Shown piece after piece: positions 46,756 to 55,604 of a stretch of 64,000 nt of DNA. Within the stretch, counting starts at the first letter, position 1, and every line of letters begins with the position of its first letter. Source of the stretch: Gammaproteobacteria bacterium (lineage in GTDB: Bacteria > Pseudomonadota > Gammaproteobacteria > Steroidobacterales > Rariloculaceae); contig JAJEGN010000017.1 of NCBI GenBank assembly GCA_022819855.1, forward strand, positions 40,280 to 104,279, written 5' to 3'. The position numbers and the translations under genes are program-made. The notes beneath the pieces are model-generated. The model had not been told where the DNA came from. It searched no databases and saw nothing but the letters and a program-made list of their open reading frames with translations.

Positions 46756-48681
46756 TCAGTCCTGCAGCGCAAGGGCGACCAGTTCGGCCGGACCCTGCCT
46801 GCCGACGGACAACACGATGTACTGACGTCCATCGACCATGTAGGTCATCGGCCTGCCGCTGACCGCGCCCGGCAGTTCGATCTCCGCAAGGATTTCCCCG
46901 GTCGCCTTATCGTGGGCCCGGAAGACCGGATCGCCTCCGTAGCCCTCGCCCGCGAACAGCAAGGTCCTGGTAACGAGCAGCATGGCGCGCGAGAACTTGC
47001 CGGTGCGCGGGATCTCGATGCCTGCCAGCGCCGGGTTGTTCGCGACGTCCTCCGGCGTATCGCCGTTGGCGACCATCCAGGCGTGCTCCCCCGTGTTCAT
47101 GTCGATCGCCGTGATCCTGCCCCAGGGCGGCTTGACGATCGGCAGGCCCATCGGGTCGGGCACGGGACCGCTTGCGAAAACGTACCTGATGTCCGTGAAA
47201 TCGGGATCGGGCCTCAGGGCGAACACGGCCGGGTTCGTCTGCGAACCGACATAGAGGATGCCCGTCTCGGGATCCGCGGCGCCTCCCTCCCAGTTCGCTC
47301 CGCCGCCGTAGTGCGGCAGGATCAGCGTGCCGCGGGTGCCGTCATCGGCCTCGAGCAGCGACGGAGGCGTGTAGAGCGGGCCGATCCTCAGATCGCTTAA
47401 GGACTCGAGCGCCGCGGCACGGATTTCCGGCGTGAAGTCGATGAGATCGTCCTCGCTGAAGCCCTGCCGGTCGAATGCGGCGGGCCTTGTCGGGAAGGGC
47501 TGGGTCGGCGAGGTCCATTCACCCGGCACGTCCGATATCGTGACCGGGCGCTCCTGGAGCGGCCAGAGCGGTTCGCCCGTCTCGCGGTCGAACGCGTATG
47601 CGAACGCCTGCTTCGTGAGCTGGACGACGGCCTTGACGGGGCGGCCTTCCACGGTGACGTCGAGCAGGATCGGCGCCGTCGGGTTGTCGTAATCCCAGAT
47701 GTCGTGATGAATGAGCTGCTGGTGCCAGATCCGCTCGCCGGTGCGGACATCGAGTGCAACGAGGCTGTTGCCGAACAGGTTCTCGCCGGGACGCTCGCCG
47801 CCGTACATGTCGCTCGTGGGCATCTCGACGGGCAGGTAGACGATACCGAGTTCCGGATCGCCCGAGATCGGACCCCAGACGCCGGCGTTGCCGGTGTACA
47901 GCGCCGAATCGTCGAGCCAGGTCTCGTAGCCGAACTCGCCGGGTTCCGGGATCGTGTGAAACGTCCACAGCAGTTCGCCCGTACGCGCGTCGAAACCGCG
48001 GATATCGCCCTTCGTCTGCTCCTTCGAGTCGGGCCGCGCACCGACGCCGTGCGCGGGCCCCACGACCACGACATCGTTGAGCACGAGCGGCGGCGAGGTC
48101 GAAGTGATCTCGATGTTGTCGGCGGGTCCGCGCAGCCACTGCATCATGTCGACGACGCCGGCCTCGCCGAACTCCCGCTTCGGGAGTCCCGTGTTCGCGT
48201 CGAGCGCAACGAGGAAGAAGCCGGGGGTTGCGGTGAAGATGCGCTCGTCGCCCTGCCCGTCCGTCCAGTACGCGACGCCGCGCCCGGACATCTTGCGCGG
48301 CGAGTCGTCGAAACGCTCGCCCTCGTCCGGCCGCCAGATCCATAGCGTTTCACCGTTCACGGCATTGATCGCGACGACGTTGCGCGTGATGCCGGCCGTG
48401 GCATACAGCACGCCGTCGATCATGAGCGGTGTCGTCTCGTTCTTGATCTCGGGCCGCGGGCCGAAGTTGCCGGCGTACCAGCGCCACGCAACGCGCAGCT
48501 CGCCGACGTTTTCAGCGTTGATCTGGTCGAGCGGCGAGTAGAACTGCGACAGCGGGCTGCCTCCATATACGGGCCATTCAGCCATGGAGGATGTCGCATC
48601 GGTCTGGCCAAGCGCTGTCGGGCCAGCGGCAGCCAGTACGGCGGCGAGCAGCGATCGACGGAAACTTCTCATCGGCAACAC
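46756..48681 (-). CDS. PQQ-type quinoprotein dehydrogenase (membrane-free beta-propeller)
   Basis: 641 residues from a GTG with GAGG about 6 bases upstream. Signal peptide ending TALGQ, then an eight-bladed propeller with repeated tryptophan-docking segments (GETLWIWRPDEG, GELLWTFHTIPE, GERIWHQQLIHHDIWDYD). The layout is that of periplasmic PQQ-dependent alcohol/glucose-type dehydrogenases, which oxidise alcohols or sugars and pass electrons to cytochromes. No cytochrome c domain is fused here. It lies 18 bases after a secreted family protein gene, next to a DUF6152 gene. Confidence 0.83.
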   Translation of the reverse strand: MLPMRSFRRSLLAAVLAAAGPTALGQTDATSSMAEWPVYGGSPLSQFYSPLDQINAENVGELRVAWRWYAGNFGPRPEIKNETTPLMIDGVLYATAGITRNVVAINAVNGETLWIWRPDEGERFDDSPRKMSGRGVAYWTDGQGDERIFTATPGFFLVALDANTGLPKREFGEAGVVDMMQWLRGPADNIEITSTSPPLVLNDVVVVGPAHGVGARPDSKEQTKGDIRGFDARTGELLWTFHTIPEPGEFGYETWLDDSALYTGNAGVWGPISGDPELGIVYLPVEMPTSDMYGGERPGENLFGNSLVALDVRTGERIWHQQLIHHDIWDYDNPTAPILLDVTVEGRPVKAVVQLTKQAFAYAFDRETGEPLWPLQERPVTISDVPGEWTSPTQPFPTRPAAFDRQGFSEDDLIDFTPEIRAAALESLSDLRIGPLYTPPSLLEADDGTRGTLILPHYGGGANWEGGAADPETGILYVGSQTNPAVFALRPDPDFTDIRYVFASGPVPDPMGLPIVKPPWGRITAIDMNTGEHAWMVANGDTPEDVANNPALAGIEIPRTGKFSRAMLLVTRTLLFAGEGYGGDPVFRAHDKATGEILAEIELPGAVSGRPMTYMVDGRQYIVLSVGRQGPAELVALALQD

Positions 48682-48699
48682 GATTGGCCTCGCCTGAAC

Positions 48700-49764
48700 C
48701 TACTCCACGCGCACGAAGGGCCACGCCCCGGAAACGTGCACCTCGGCCACCTCGGCTGCCATACCGCCCGAGTCGCCGGAGAAGATGAACCCGAGACCGC
48801 AAATGCACTCGAAGGCGGTGTCGGACAGCGCAATAAGCGGCAGTTTTTCGGCGTCGACGTTTGCGTTCAGCCGGTAGGGCGGCGTTCTGAGCAGGTACAG
48901 TTCGCCGTCCTCAAGGGTGACCTCGGCTCTGATCAGGCTGCCGAGCCAGATGCCTTCGTAGGTCCCGACATACCTGGCCAGAATCTCGGGCGCGACCTCG
49001 ACGACCTGGGCTTCGGCCTGCGAGATGTCGCCGCTCCAGTGGCTGCGTCCCTCGGAGGATTCGTCGCAAACGGACTCGAGCATCTCGTCGTCGGCCCGGA
49101 AACGCAGCTCGAACGATGCCGCCAGCGGCGCATCGAACGTATCGGGGTCCTCGTATGTCACGTCGACCTGAATGCGCCCGAAGTCGACCCGGCGGTAGCG
49201 TTCCGTGACGCGCAAGCGCTCCGTGTGGGGCAATCCCCTGGCGTGCAGCCAGGTCCTGTCGTTGTAGCCGTTGCTCTCCACGATAAGCGTGTCCCCGTCC
49301 CACCGGCCGACCGAGTACCCCGTCCAGGTCGGCAGAGGATCGTCCTCGAGCTCGCGCCCATCCGTGAATATCTGCCGGTAGCTCATGTTCGAATAGAGCA
49401 CCGCGATTACCGTGGGGCTCTGGATGATCCGGCGAACGACGTTGGTCTGGCTCAGGGCGCCCGGTCCGCTCGGCAGGCATTGAAACTGTGGATCGTCGAG
49501 GAAAAAACCCGCCTCGTGTTCGGCCATGGCCGTTCGCGCCCAGTCATGTACCAGGGCTTCATCGAGCAGACTCCCGGTGAGGTTCCTTAGGGACCACAGA
49601 CCCGACAGGTCAGGCCGGCCGTCGGCCGTGCGCGGCGCCGGTGCCGACAGATCGGCTTCACCGTCGGCCGTGCGTGGAATGAGCGGAGTGCGCAGGTCGA
49701 GCCACTGGGCCTGCGAGGGTGCGGCCGCAAGCAGCAGGACCAGCATGGCAAATCGCCATTTCAT
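48700..49764 (-). CDS. Secreted W-(D/E)-x-D-x-L family protein with added C-terminal domain
   Basis: 354 residues; signal peptide ending APSQAQ. A tandem ADGEADLSAPAPR, ADGRPDLSGLW repeat-like opening is followed by QCLPSGPGAL, SVGRWDGDTLIVESNGYN, GLPHTERLRVTERYR and VTYEDPDTFDAPL. The last about 100 residues are extra: YVGTYEG, VTLEDGELYL and LIALSDTAF, similar in pattern to the DUF3471-type C-terminal domain of some serine hydrolases. The start at 49764 has GAGG upstream. It precedes a quinoprotein gene by 18 bases and follows a DUF6152 gene. Confidence 0.7.
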   Translation of the reverse strand: MKWRFAMLVLLLAAAPSQAQWLDLRTPLIPRTADGEADLSAPAPRTADGRPDLSGLWSLRNLTGSLLDEALVHDWARTAMAEHEAGFFLDDPQFQCLPSGPGALSQTNVVRRIIQSPTVIAVLYSNMSYRQIFTDGRELEDDPLPTWTGYSVGRWDGDTLIVESNGYNDRTWLHARGLPHTERLRVTERYRRVDFGRIQVDVTYEDPDTFDAPLAASFELRFRADDEMLESVCDESSEGRSHWSGDISQAEAQVVEVAPEILARYVGTYEGIWLGSLIRAEVTLEDGELYLLRTPPYRLNANVDAEKLPLIALSDTAFECICGLGFIFSGDSGGMAAEVAEVHVSGAWPFVRVE

Positions 49765-49865
49765 GATTGCTCGCCTCAGGTGCCATGCCCAGGTTGCCGT
49801 GGTACCAGGCTGCGCGAGCCCGCACCGCCGAAACGGATTGACAGGACCCGCCGCAGCCGGGCGGT

Positions 49866-50264
49866 TCATCGGCGATCGCCCGCCAGAGCCTCCCAGAGGG
49901 TCTCCCCGGTGCTCGTGAGGATGACCGTCGATGCGTTCGCGGTGGTGCTGCCGTCCCTCGCACCGAACCCCGTTACGGTGACCACATCACCGGGCTTGAC
50001 CCGGTCGCGCGTCCAACCGCGCCGGTAGAGCGTGTTGATCCCGAGCAACTCGACGGCCCAGTTGTGGACCGTGCCGTCGTCGCTCTCGACGTCGACATAG
50101 AACCAGGCGTGCGGATTCGTCCATTCGACGTTCGTCACCGTGCCCGTGACTTCGATCGGCCGATTCACGTCGAACTCGGCGGTAAATGAATGGTGGGACA
50201 GGGTCGGCACGGCTGCCAGCAGGCAGGCTGCACCGACCGGAATCGCATTGGCAGTTTTCATCAT
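49866..50264 (-). CDS. DUF6152 family secreted protein
   Basis: 132 residues: signal peptide ending TLS, then HHSFTAEFD, VTGTVTNVEWTNPHAWFYVDVE, WAVELLGINTLYRRGWTRD and GDVVTVTGFGARDGS, the complete DUF6152 pattern. First gene of a minus-strand run: DUF6152, W-(D/E)-x-D-x-L protein, quinoprotein, esterase. The paralogue's preferred start is at 49764. Periplasmic, function unknown. Confidence 0.83.
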   Translation of the reverse strand: MMKTANAIPVGAACLLAAVPTLSHHSFTAEFDVNRPIEVTGTVTNVEWTNPHAWFYVDVESDDGTVHNWAVELLGINTLYRRGWTRDRVKPGDVVTVTGFGARDGSTTANASTVILTSTGETLWEALAGDRR

Positions 50265-50389
50265 CGGATCGCTCAGTAGTGTGAACAGTCGCTTTACCCC
50301 GACGCGACGGACAATTCTACATAACCGGTTCGCGCGTATGATGTCCTGCCCGTCCTCGTGAGTCTACTTCCCCAAGACGGCGCAGCCTC

Positions 50390-50773
50390 CTAGATCATCG
50401 TGAGGATCAGCCCGACGAGACTGCCGAGCACGAGGACGGCGGTCGCGAGGAACCCGATCATCATCCCGAGGCCGCGTTTCTCCGCCGCGCCGATGTAGCC
50501 GACCGCGTACCTTATGCGTCCGCCAATGTAGAGGAGACCGATGATCGCGGCCCAGAGCGGATCGACAACCATCCCGAAAATCCATACGGCCGGTACGAAG
50601 ACGATGAGGCTCTCGAGCATGTTCTGATGGGTCCTGAACGTGCGCTCGAATTCCTCGGGCCCCGTAGTGGCCGGCGCCTTGATCCCGTGCGCCGCGCGAG
50701 CTCGACCGACGAGCATGCCCAGTACCGTGTAGAGGATCAGTGCGAGCAGAATGACGATGTATACCAGTTCCAT
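50390..50773 (-). CDS. MAPEG family membrane protein
   Basis: 127 residues with four membrane helices. GVAHGI-like ARAAHGIKAPATTGPEEFERTFRTHQNMLES matches the MAPEG signature, including the E-x-R-x-H-x-N pattern, with later GGRIRYAVGY. MAPEG proteins are glutathione-dependent or related membrane enzymes of lipid-peroxide and eicosanoid metabolism; bacterial members are mostly uncharacterised. GGGGAAG precedes the ATG. Single gene. Confidence 0.85.
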   Translation of the reverse strand: MELVYIVILLALILYTVLGMLVGRARAAHGIKAPATTGPEEFERTFRTHQNMLESLIVFVPAVWIFGMVVDPLWAAIIGLLYIGGRIRYAVGYIGAAEKRGLGMMIGFLATAVLVLGSLVGLILTMI

Positions 50774-50873
50774 GGGCTCTTCCCCTCTGTTTCCCTGATT
50801 GGCTGTATATCGGCTGGCGCCAGAGTAGCCCGCGGCCGAACTCGATGCGACGCGGGACTTCTGCCACGGGCTG

Positions 50874-52265
50874 CTAGGCGTCGCGTTCCTCGGGCATCAG
50901 CACGAATTCCGGATAGGCTTCGATACCGAGCTCCCCGGCATCCTGGCCGAGTTCCTCCACGGTCGGTGAGATTCGGGCTCCGATCGTCTTGTCGATGATC
51001 AGCCAGACCACGAACGAAACGCCAAAGACGAATACTCCGACAGAGACGATACCGGCAAGCTGCGCGAGCAGGTTGCCGCCCGCCGCTATACAGACGGCCA
51101 ATGTGCCCCAGACGCCCGCGAAAAGATGTGCGGGAACGGCGCCCACGACATCGTCCACCCTGATCAGTTCCATGGCCTTGAGGCCGGCGACACAGATGGC
51201 GCCGCCGACTGCGCCGATAACGATGGCCCAGTGGTGATCGACGATATCCGGACCGGCGGTAATGGCGACGAGCCCCGCGATGGCGCCGTTGAGTCCCGCG
51301 AACAGGTCGACACGGCCGAGTATGGGTCGCGAAACGCTGATCGCCATCAAGACGCCCGCGGCGGCGGCGAGATTGGTGTTTGCAAGGATGTTGCTGATGG
51401 CTACCGCGTCGGCGGCGCCCCCGAGTGCAAGCTGCGAACCGCCGTTGAAGCCGAACCAGCCGAGCCAGAGTATGAACACGCCCAGCGTTACCGCAGGCAC
51501 GTTCGAAGGCGGAGTGGACCTGACGGTTCCGTCCTTGCGGAATTTTCCGCTCCGCGGCCCGATTACGAGCGCTCCGGCAAGAGCGGCCCATCCGCCGGTC
51601 GAATGCACGATCGTCGAGCCCGCAAAATCCTGGAATCCGAGAGCATTCAGCCAGCCGCCTCCCCAGGTCCACGCGCCGACCAATGGATAGACGATGGCCG
51701 TCAGCACCGCGATGAAGGCAAAGAACGACCAGAGTTTCACCCGCTCGGCGAGCGTGCCGGAGACGATCGATGCCGTGGTGGCCACGAAGACCATCTGGAA
51801 GAACCAGTCGGACATCGTCGAATAACCGTTGGCGACGACGGCATCAAGGGCCGCTTCGTCGCCCTGCAGCAGCGCAACTTCCTGCTCGGTGGCGCCGTAA
51901 AGGAATTGCAGCGACCCGATCCAGCCACCCTCGGCGACATCGACGTACATGAGGTTGTAGCCGACCAGAAAGAAGGCGATTCCCGCGATGGAGTAAAGAC
52001 CGATGTTCTTCAGGCAGATGACCGAGGCATTCTTGGTGCGCACGGAGCCGGACTCGAGCATCGTGAAGCCCGCGCACATCCACATGACCAGCGCGCCCCA
52101 GACAAGGAACGAGAACGTATTGAGCACAAATTGCGTTTCGCTCTCGACGGCCGCACTCCCCACCGACGGCAATAGCCAGATTGCGAACGCTGCGAGCAAC
52201 ATGCCGGTCCAGCCGGATCGAAGCTTGCGCCGGGGCGGCGCAACTGCGGATGAATGCACATTCAT
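50874..52265 (-). CDS. amt: Ammonium transporter (Amt family)
   Basis: 463 residues: signal-like helix, then about 11 membrane helices. Family segments include WMCAGFTMLESGSVRTKN, GYSTMSDWFFQMVF, DFAGSTIVHSTGGWAAL and DHHWAIVIGAVGG, with the paired pore histidines in the last two segments. Amt proteins carry ammonium into the cell. The ATG at 52265 is chosen because it precedes the signal helix; AAGGA lies upstream. No canonical glnK is adjacent (a PII-like gene at 60.9 kb is unrelated in position). Confidence 0.9.
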   Translation of the reverse strand: MNVHSSAVAPPRRKLRSGWTGMLLAAFAIWLLPSVGSAAVESETQFVLNTFSFLVWGALVMWMCAGFTMLESGSVRTKNASVICLKNIGLYSIAGIAFFLVGYNLMYVDVAEGGWIGSLQFLYGATEQEVALLQGDEAALDAVVANGYSTMSDWFFQMVFVATTASIVSGTLAERVKLWSFFAFIAVLTAIVYPLVGAWTWGGGWLNALGFQDFAGSTIVHSTGGWAALAGALVIGPRSGKFRKDGTVRSTPPSNVPAVTLGVFILWLGWFGFNGGSQLALGGAADAVAISNILANTNLAAAAGVLMAISVSRPILGRVDLFAGLNGAIAGLVAITAGPDIVDHHWAIVIGAVGGAICVAGLKAMELIRVDDVVGAVPAHLFAGVWGTLAVCIAAGGNLLAQLAGIVSVGVFVFGVSFVVWLIIDKTIGARISPTVEELGQDAGELGIEAYPEFVLMPEERDA

Positions 52266-52426
52266 GTTCTTGTTTTCCTTGTGTTCTGTACCTGCGTCCC
52301 TGGCGCATCCGTCCATCGCGGCGCTACCGGCGTGACGCTCGGAAAATGCCCGGGCGTGAATCGCGTAGCCTGTTCCGACACCCGGCAACACGCCATTGAT
52401 CCTCGCCCCGGAAGGTTATCAGATTC

Positions 52427-55099
52427 TTGCGCTACGCTGACCCGGCAGGTCAGAATTCACCACGACTATTGCCATATCGCCAGCCGGCCGACTGTCCCGT
52501 TGCATTGAGTTTCCCAACACCAAGCAGCTTGCGCGTTGCGTTCATCGCGGCCTCGGCAGCCATCGCCGCGGACGCCGCAGCACAACCTCTCGAGGAAGTT
52601 GTCGTTCGAGCGGCCACCGGAAGCAGGATCGCGCGCCAGGCGGATTCACCGTCGCCCTTGTCCGTTTACGACGACGAGATGCTCCGGGATGCAGGGCTCA
52701 GGGATATCCGGGATCTGGTCGGCGTGCTCGCCATCAACGCCGGGTCCGAAAACAACTCGGACAACCTCACGCAGAATTACACCGTCGGCACCGCCAATCT
52801 CAACCTCCGGGGACTCGGTGTCGCCTCGACGCTCGTGCTGCTCAACGGCCGACGGCAGGTGCTCTCCGCCGTGCAGACCGACGGCGGGTCGAGCTTCGTG
52901 GACCTCGCGGCGCTGGTTCCCATGCTGGCCGTTGACCGAGTGGAAATCCTCAAGGATGGCGCCTCCGCCATCTATGGCTCGGAAGCCGTCGCGGGGGTCG
53001 CGAACTTCATCACCCGGCAGGGATTCGATGGTGCGGAATTTCAAGCGGAATACCGCAGTCGCTCGGGCAACGGCTCGCAGCGCGACGTCAGCCTCGACGG
53101 CGTCGTGGGCGGCGACCTCGGCGACACCAGCTACCTGCTTGCCGCAAGCTATCTCGACCGCACGAGCCTGCTGCTCGGCGAGGTCGACTGGCTGCACCCG
53201 TCCACGAGCGGCTTCGGCAACCCCGCCAGTTTCAACGTCCCCTCGCTGGGGCGCACGGTTGCGGATTCGGGATGCGCACGCTACGAGGGCCTGCCGCAGG
53301 ACCTCGCCGGCGGCGGCTCGTTGTGCCGGTTCGATTACGGACCGCAGATCACGGCCGTTCCCACGGAGCAACGCACCCAGGCCTGGGGCCGCATCGACCG
53401 CCGCATGAACGAAACCATCCGGATGTGGGCCGAGTTCGGCTATGCGCGAAACGATATCAGCCGTGAGGTGTCGCCAAGTTTCCCGGTTCTCAATACGCCT
53501 CTGGTTCCGGCAGCACACCCCGGCAACCCCTGGGGCGAAGATGTCTACTTCCAGGGCCGGCCGTACGGCTTCGGCCATCCGCCGGAAATCAACTATTACC
53601 GGCACGACACGGCACGGTTCGCCGTCGGCGCCGAGGGCCGCCTCAGCGGCTCCACGGGCTGGGACGTGTCCGTCGTTCATGCGGTCAACGACGCGCTCCT
53701 GAACCCGCGCGACGTGATCGCCGCCAACTTCCAGGCCGCCCTGCTGGGTTTCGGGGGCGACGGCTGCGATACCAGTCCGACCGCACCCGCGCCAGCCGTT
53801 GCGGGCCAGGGCGGCTGCCTTTTCTTCAATCCGTTCAGCTCGAATTTCGAGGCGGGTCCCGGCGACGTACTGCACAACTCCGCGGAACTGCGCGACTTCA
53901 TCATCGGCGATTACTTCGGCGACGGCGAGGCGCATCTCACGGCCGTCGAGCTGAATTTCACCGGAGATCTGCCCGCATTGCGCGGCGCTTACGCCGCCGG
54001 TGCGCAGATTCGCCGCCAGACGCTCGACTACGCCTACGACTCGATCACGCGGCATGACGGGTTCGCCTTCCTCATCGGCAATGCCAACTTCGCCGCGCAC
54101 GACGATGTGTACGCCGCCTACGGCGAGATATGGGTTCCCCTGTCGGCGAGAACCGAACTTACCGGCGCCCTGCGCGTCGAGGATTACGGCGCCGGAACGG
54201 GCGATACCGCCGATCCGAAACTTACTCTCCTGATCCGCCCGTCCGATGCGCTGTCCCTGCGCGGTTCCTTCAGCACCTCCTTCCGGGCGCCGTCGCCATT
54301 TCAGACCAACGGGGTCCAGACCAACTTCACGAACATTCTCGATCACGACGGTTCCCGGACATTCGCAGGGCGCCGGACCGTGGGCGATCGGAACCTCCAG
54401 CCGGAAACCTCCGAGGCGCTCAACGTCGGCATTTCGTGGCGCGACGGCGCATCGTTGTCCGTTGACGCGGACCTCTGGCGCTATACCTTCGAGGACGTGC
54501 TTCGCAAGGAGAACGCCCAGGCCATCGTCAACGCGGACCCTTTCGACCCCCGCGTCGAACGGACCTCCGCGGGTACGATCTCGATCATCAACGTCGCTTT
54601 TATCAACGCCGACCGGATCGAGACCATGGGCATCGATCTGGCCGTGCGCACCAGTTTCCGGGCGTGGGCCGGCACGATCAGCGCGTGGGCGGAACTCACG
54701 CGTCTGCTCGCCTATGACGTGACCGATGCGGGGCGAGAGATCGACGCGCTCGGCAAGCTCAATCGCGCCAACGTCGGTGCGCCCAACCAGCGGTTCAGGG
54801 CCGCGGGTGGCCTGCACTGGACACGCGGCGGCGTCGGTATCGACGCGCTGCTGCGGCATATCGGCGGTTACGATGACGACGCCGGAGGAAGCATCGGCGG
54901 ATTCACGACGCTCGATCTTGCGGTCGCCTGGCCGCTGGGCGCACGACCCGGCAGAACCGTCGCAACCACGCTCACGCTCGGCGCGGCCAATGTGCTCGAC
55001 GAAGACCCGCCGTACGTCGATATAGCCGGCAGCTACGATCCGCGCTCCGCGGACCCACGGGGCCGCCGACTGTACCTGTCGGTCCGTTTCGAGCTATAG
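52427..55099 (+). CDS. TonB-dependent outer-membrane receptor
   Basis: 890 residues from a TTG; a second in-frame TTG at 52505 begins closer to the hydrophobic signal segment (VAFIAASAAIAADAAAQ) and may be the true start. No clear ribosome site is seen for either. The plug begins EEVVVRAATGSRIARQ and contains LVLLNGRRQVL and VEILKDGASAIYGSEAVAGVAN; the barrel follows. The C-terminus is LSVRFEL. The receptor type takes up iron complexes or carbohydrate-like or peptide-like solutes; no partner enzyme points to a substrate. Confidence 0.85.
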   Translation: MRYADPAGQNSPRLLPYRQPADCPVALSFPTPSSLRVAFIAASAAIAADAAAQPLEEVVVRAATGSRIARQADSPSPLSVYDDEMLRDAGLRDIRDLVGVLAINAGSENNSDNLTQNYTVGTANLNLRGLGVASTLVLLNGRRQVLSAVQTDGGSSFVDLAALVPMLAVDRVEILKDGASAIYGSEAVAGVANFITRQGFDGAEFQAEYRSRSGNGSQRDVSLDGVVGGDLGDTSYLLAASYLDRTSLLLGEVDWLHPSTSGFGNPASFNVPSLGRTVADSGCARYEGLPQDLAGGGSLCRFDYGPQITAVPTEQRTQAWGRIDRRMNETIRMWAEFGYARNDISREVSPSFPVLNTPLVPAAHPGNPWGEDVYFQGRPYGFGHPPEINYYRHDTARFAVGAEGRLSGSTGWDVSVVHAVNDALLNPRDVIAANFQAALLGFGGDGCDTSPTAPAPAVAGQGGCLFFNPFSSNFEAGPGDVLHNSAELRDFIIGDYFGDGEAHLTAVELNFTGDLPALRGAYAAGAQIRRQTLDYAYDSITRHDGFAFLIGNANFAAHDDVYAAYGEIWVPLSARTELTGALRVEDYGAGTGDTADPKLTLLIRPSDALSLRGSFSTSFRAPSPFQTNGVQTNFTNILDHDGSRTFAGRRTVGDRNLQPETSEALNVGISWRDGASLSVDADLWRYTFEDVLRKENAQAIVNADPFDPRVERTSAGTISIINVAFINADRIETMGIDLAVRTSFRAWAGTISAWAELTRLLAYDVTDAGREIDALGKLNRANVGAPNQRFRAAGGLHWTRGGVGIDALLRHIGGYDDDAGGSIGGFTTLDLAVAWPLGARPGRTVATTLTLGAANVLDEDPPYVDIAGSYDPRSADPRGRRLYLSVRFEL

Positions 55100-55166
55100 G
55101 GGGACCGACTTCCGGCAGCGATGGGCGGAATACTGGCGCCAGCGCGGGCCAGTGAGTCTGCGGCCG

Positions 55167-55559
55167 TCAGTCGACCGCTTCGACGTGCAACAGCAGTCCG
55201 CTCCGTGACACGACCCTGACCCTGGAACCGGCTGCGATAGGCTCCGAACCCGTCGAGCGGGCCTGCCACCGCTCGCCTCGAAGCACCACCCGGCCCTCAC
55301 CGCCGCTTGAGAAGTCGGTGACCGCCCGGCCGATCTGTCCGGCGGTCTCTCCGGGCTCGATCGTTATCCGGGTCGGCGCGAAGCGCTCCATGAGCATCGC
55401 GGTCCAGATATCGCCGACCACGATGATGGCGGCCGCAACAAGCAGCGCGCCCGGTTCGAAAAGACGGTCGAGGCGAACCAATATCCAAACGGCCAACAGG
55501 ACGAAGAACGCCGTCTCAACGCCGATGATCCACCATTTCTGCCGTTTGGTCAGTGTCAT
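55167..55559 (-). CDS. NfeD-like C-terminal domain membrane protein
   Basis: 130 residues. Two N-terminal helices (about 10-28 and 37-52) are followed by a small OB-fold: GETAGQIGRAVTDFSSGGEGRVVLRGE, then GSRVRVVSRSGLLLHVEAVD. This is the short NfeD (NfeD1b-like) type, without the protease domain, which usually works with stomatin/flotillin-like proteins; no such gene is adjacent. Single gene. Confidence 0.8.
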   Translation of the reverse strand: MTLTKRQKWWIIGVETAFFVLLAVWILVRLDRLFEPGALLVAAAIIVVGDIWTAMLMERFAPTRITIEPGETAGQIGRAVTDFSSGGEGRVVLRGERWQARSTGSEPIAAGSRVRVVSRSGLLLHVEAVD

Positions 55560-55604
55560 GGCCGCAGCTTCGGCCAGTGCATGGCTCCTGTTCGGCCGCG
55601 TCGC

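Noticed and set aside
52646..54859. Minus-strand open frame of 737 codons
   Set aside because: Antisense to the second TonB-dependent receptor, which has clear plug motifs.
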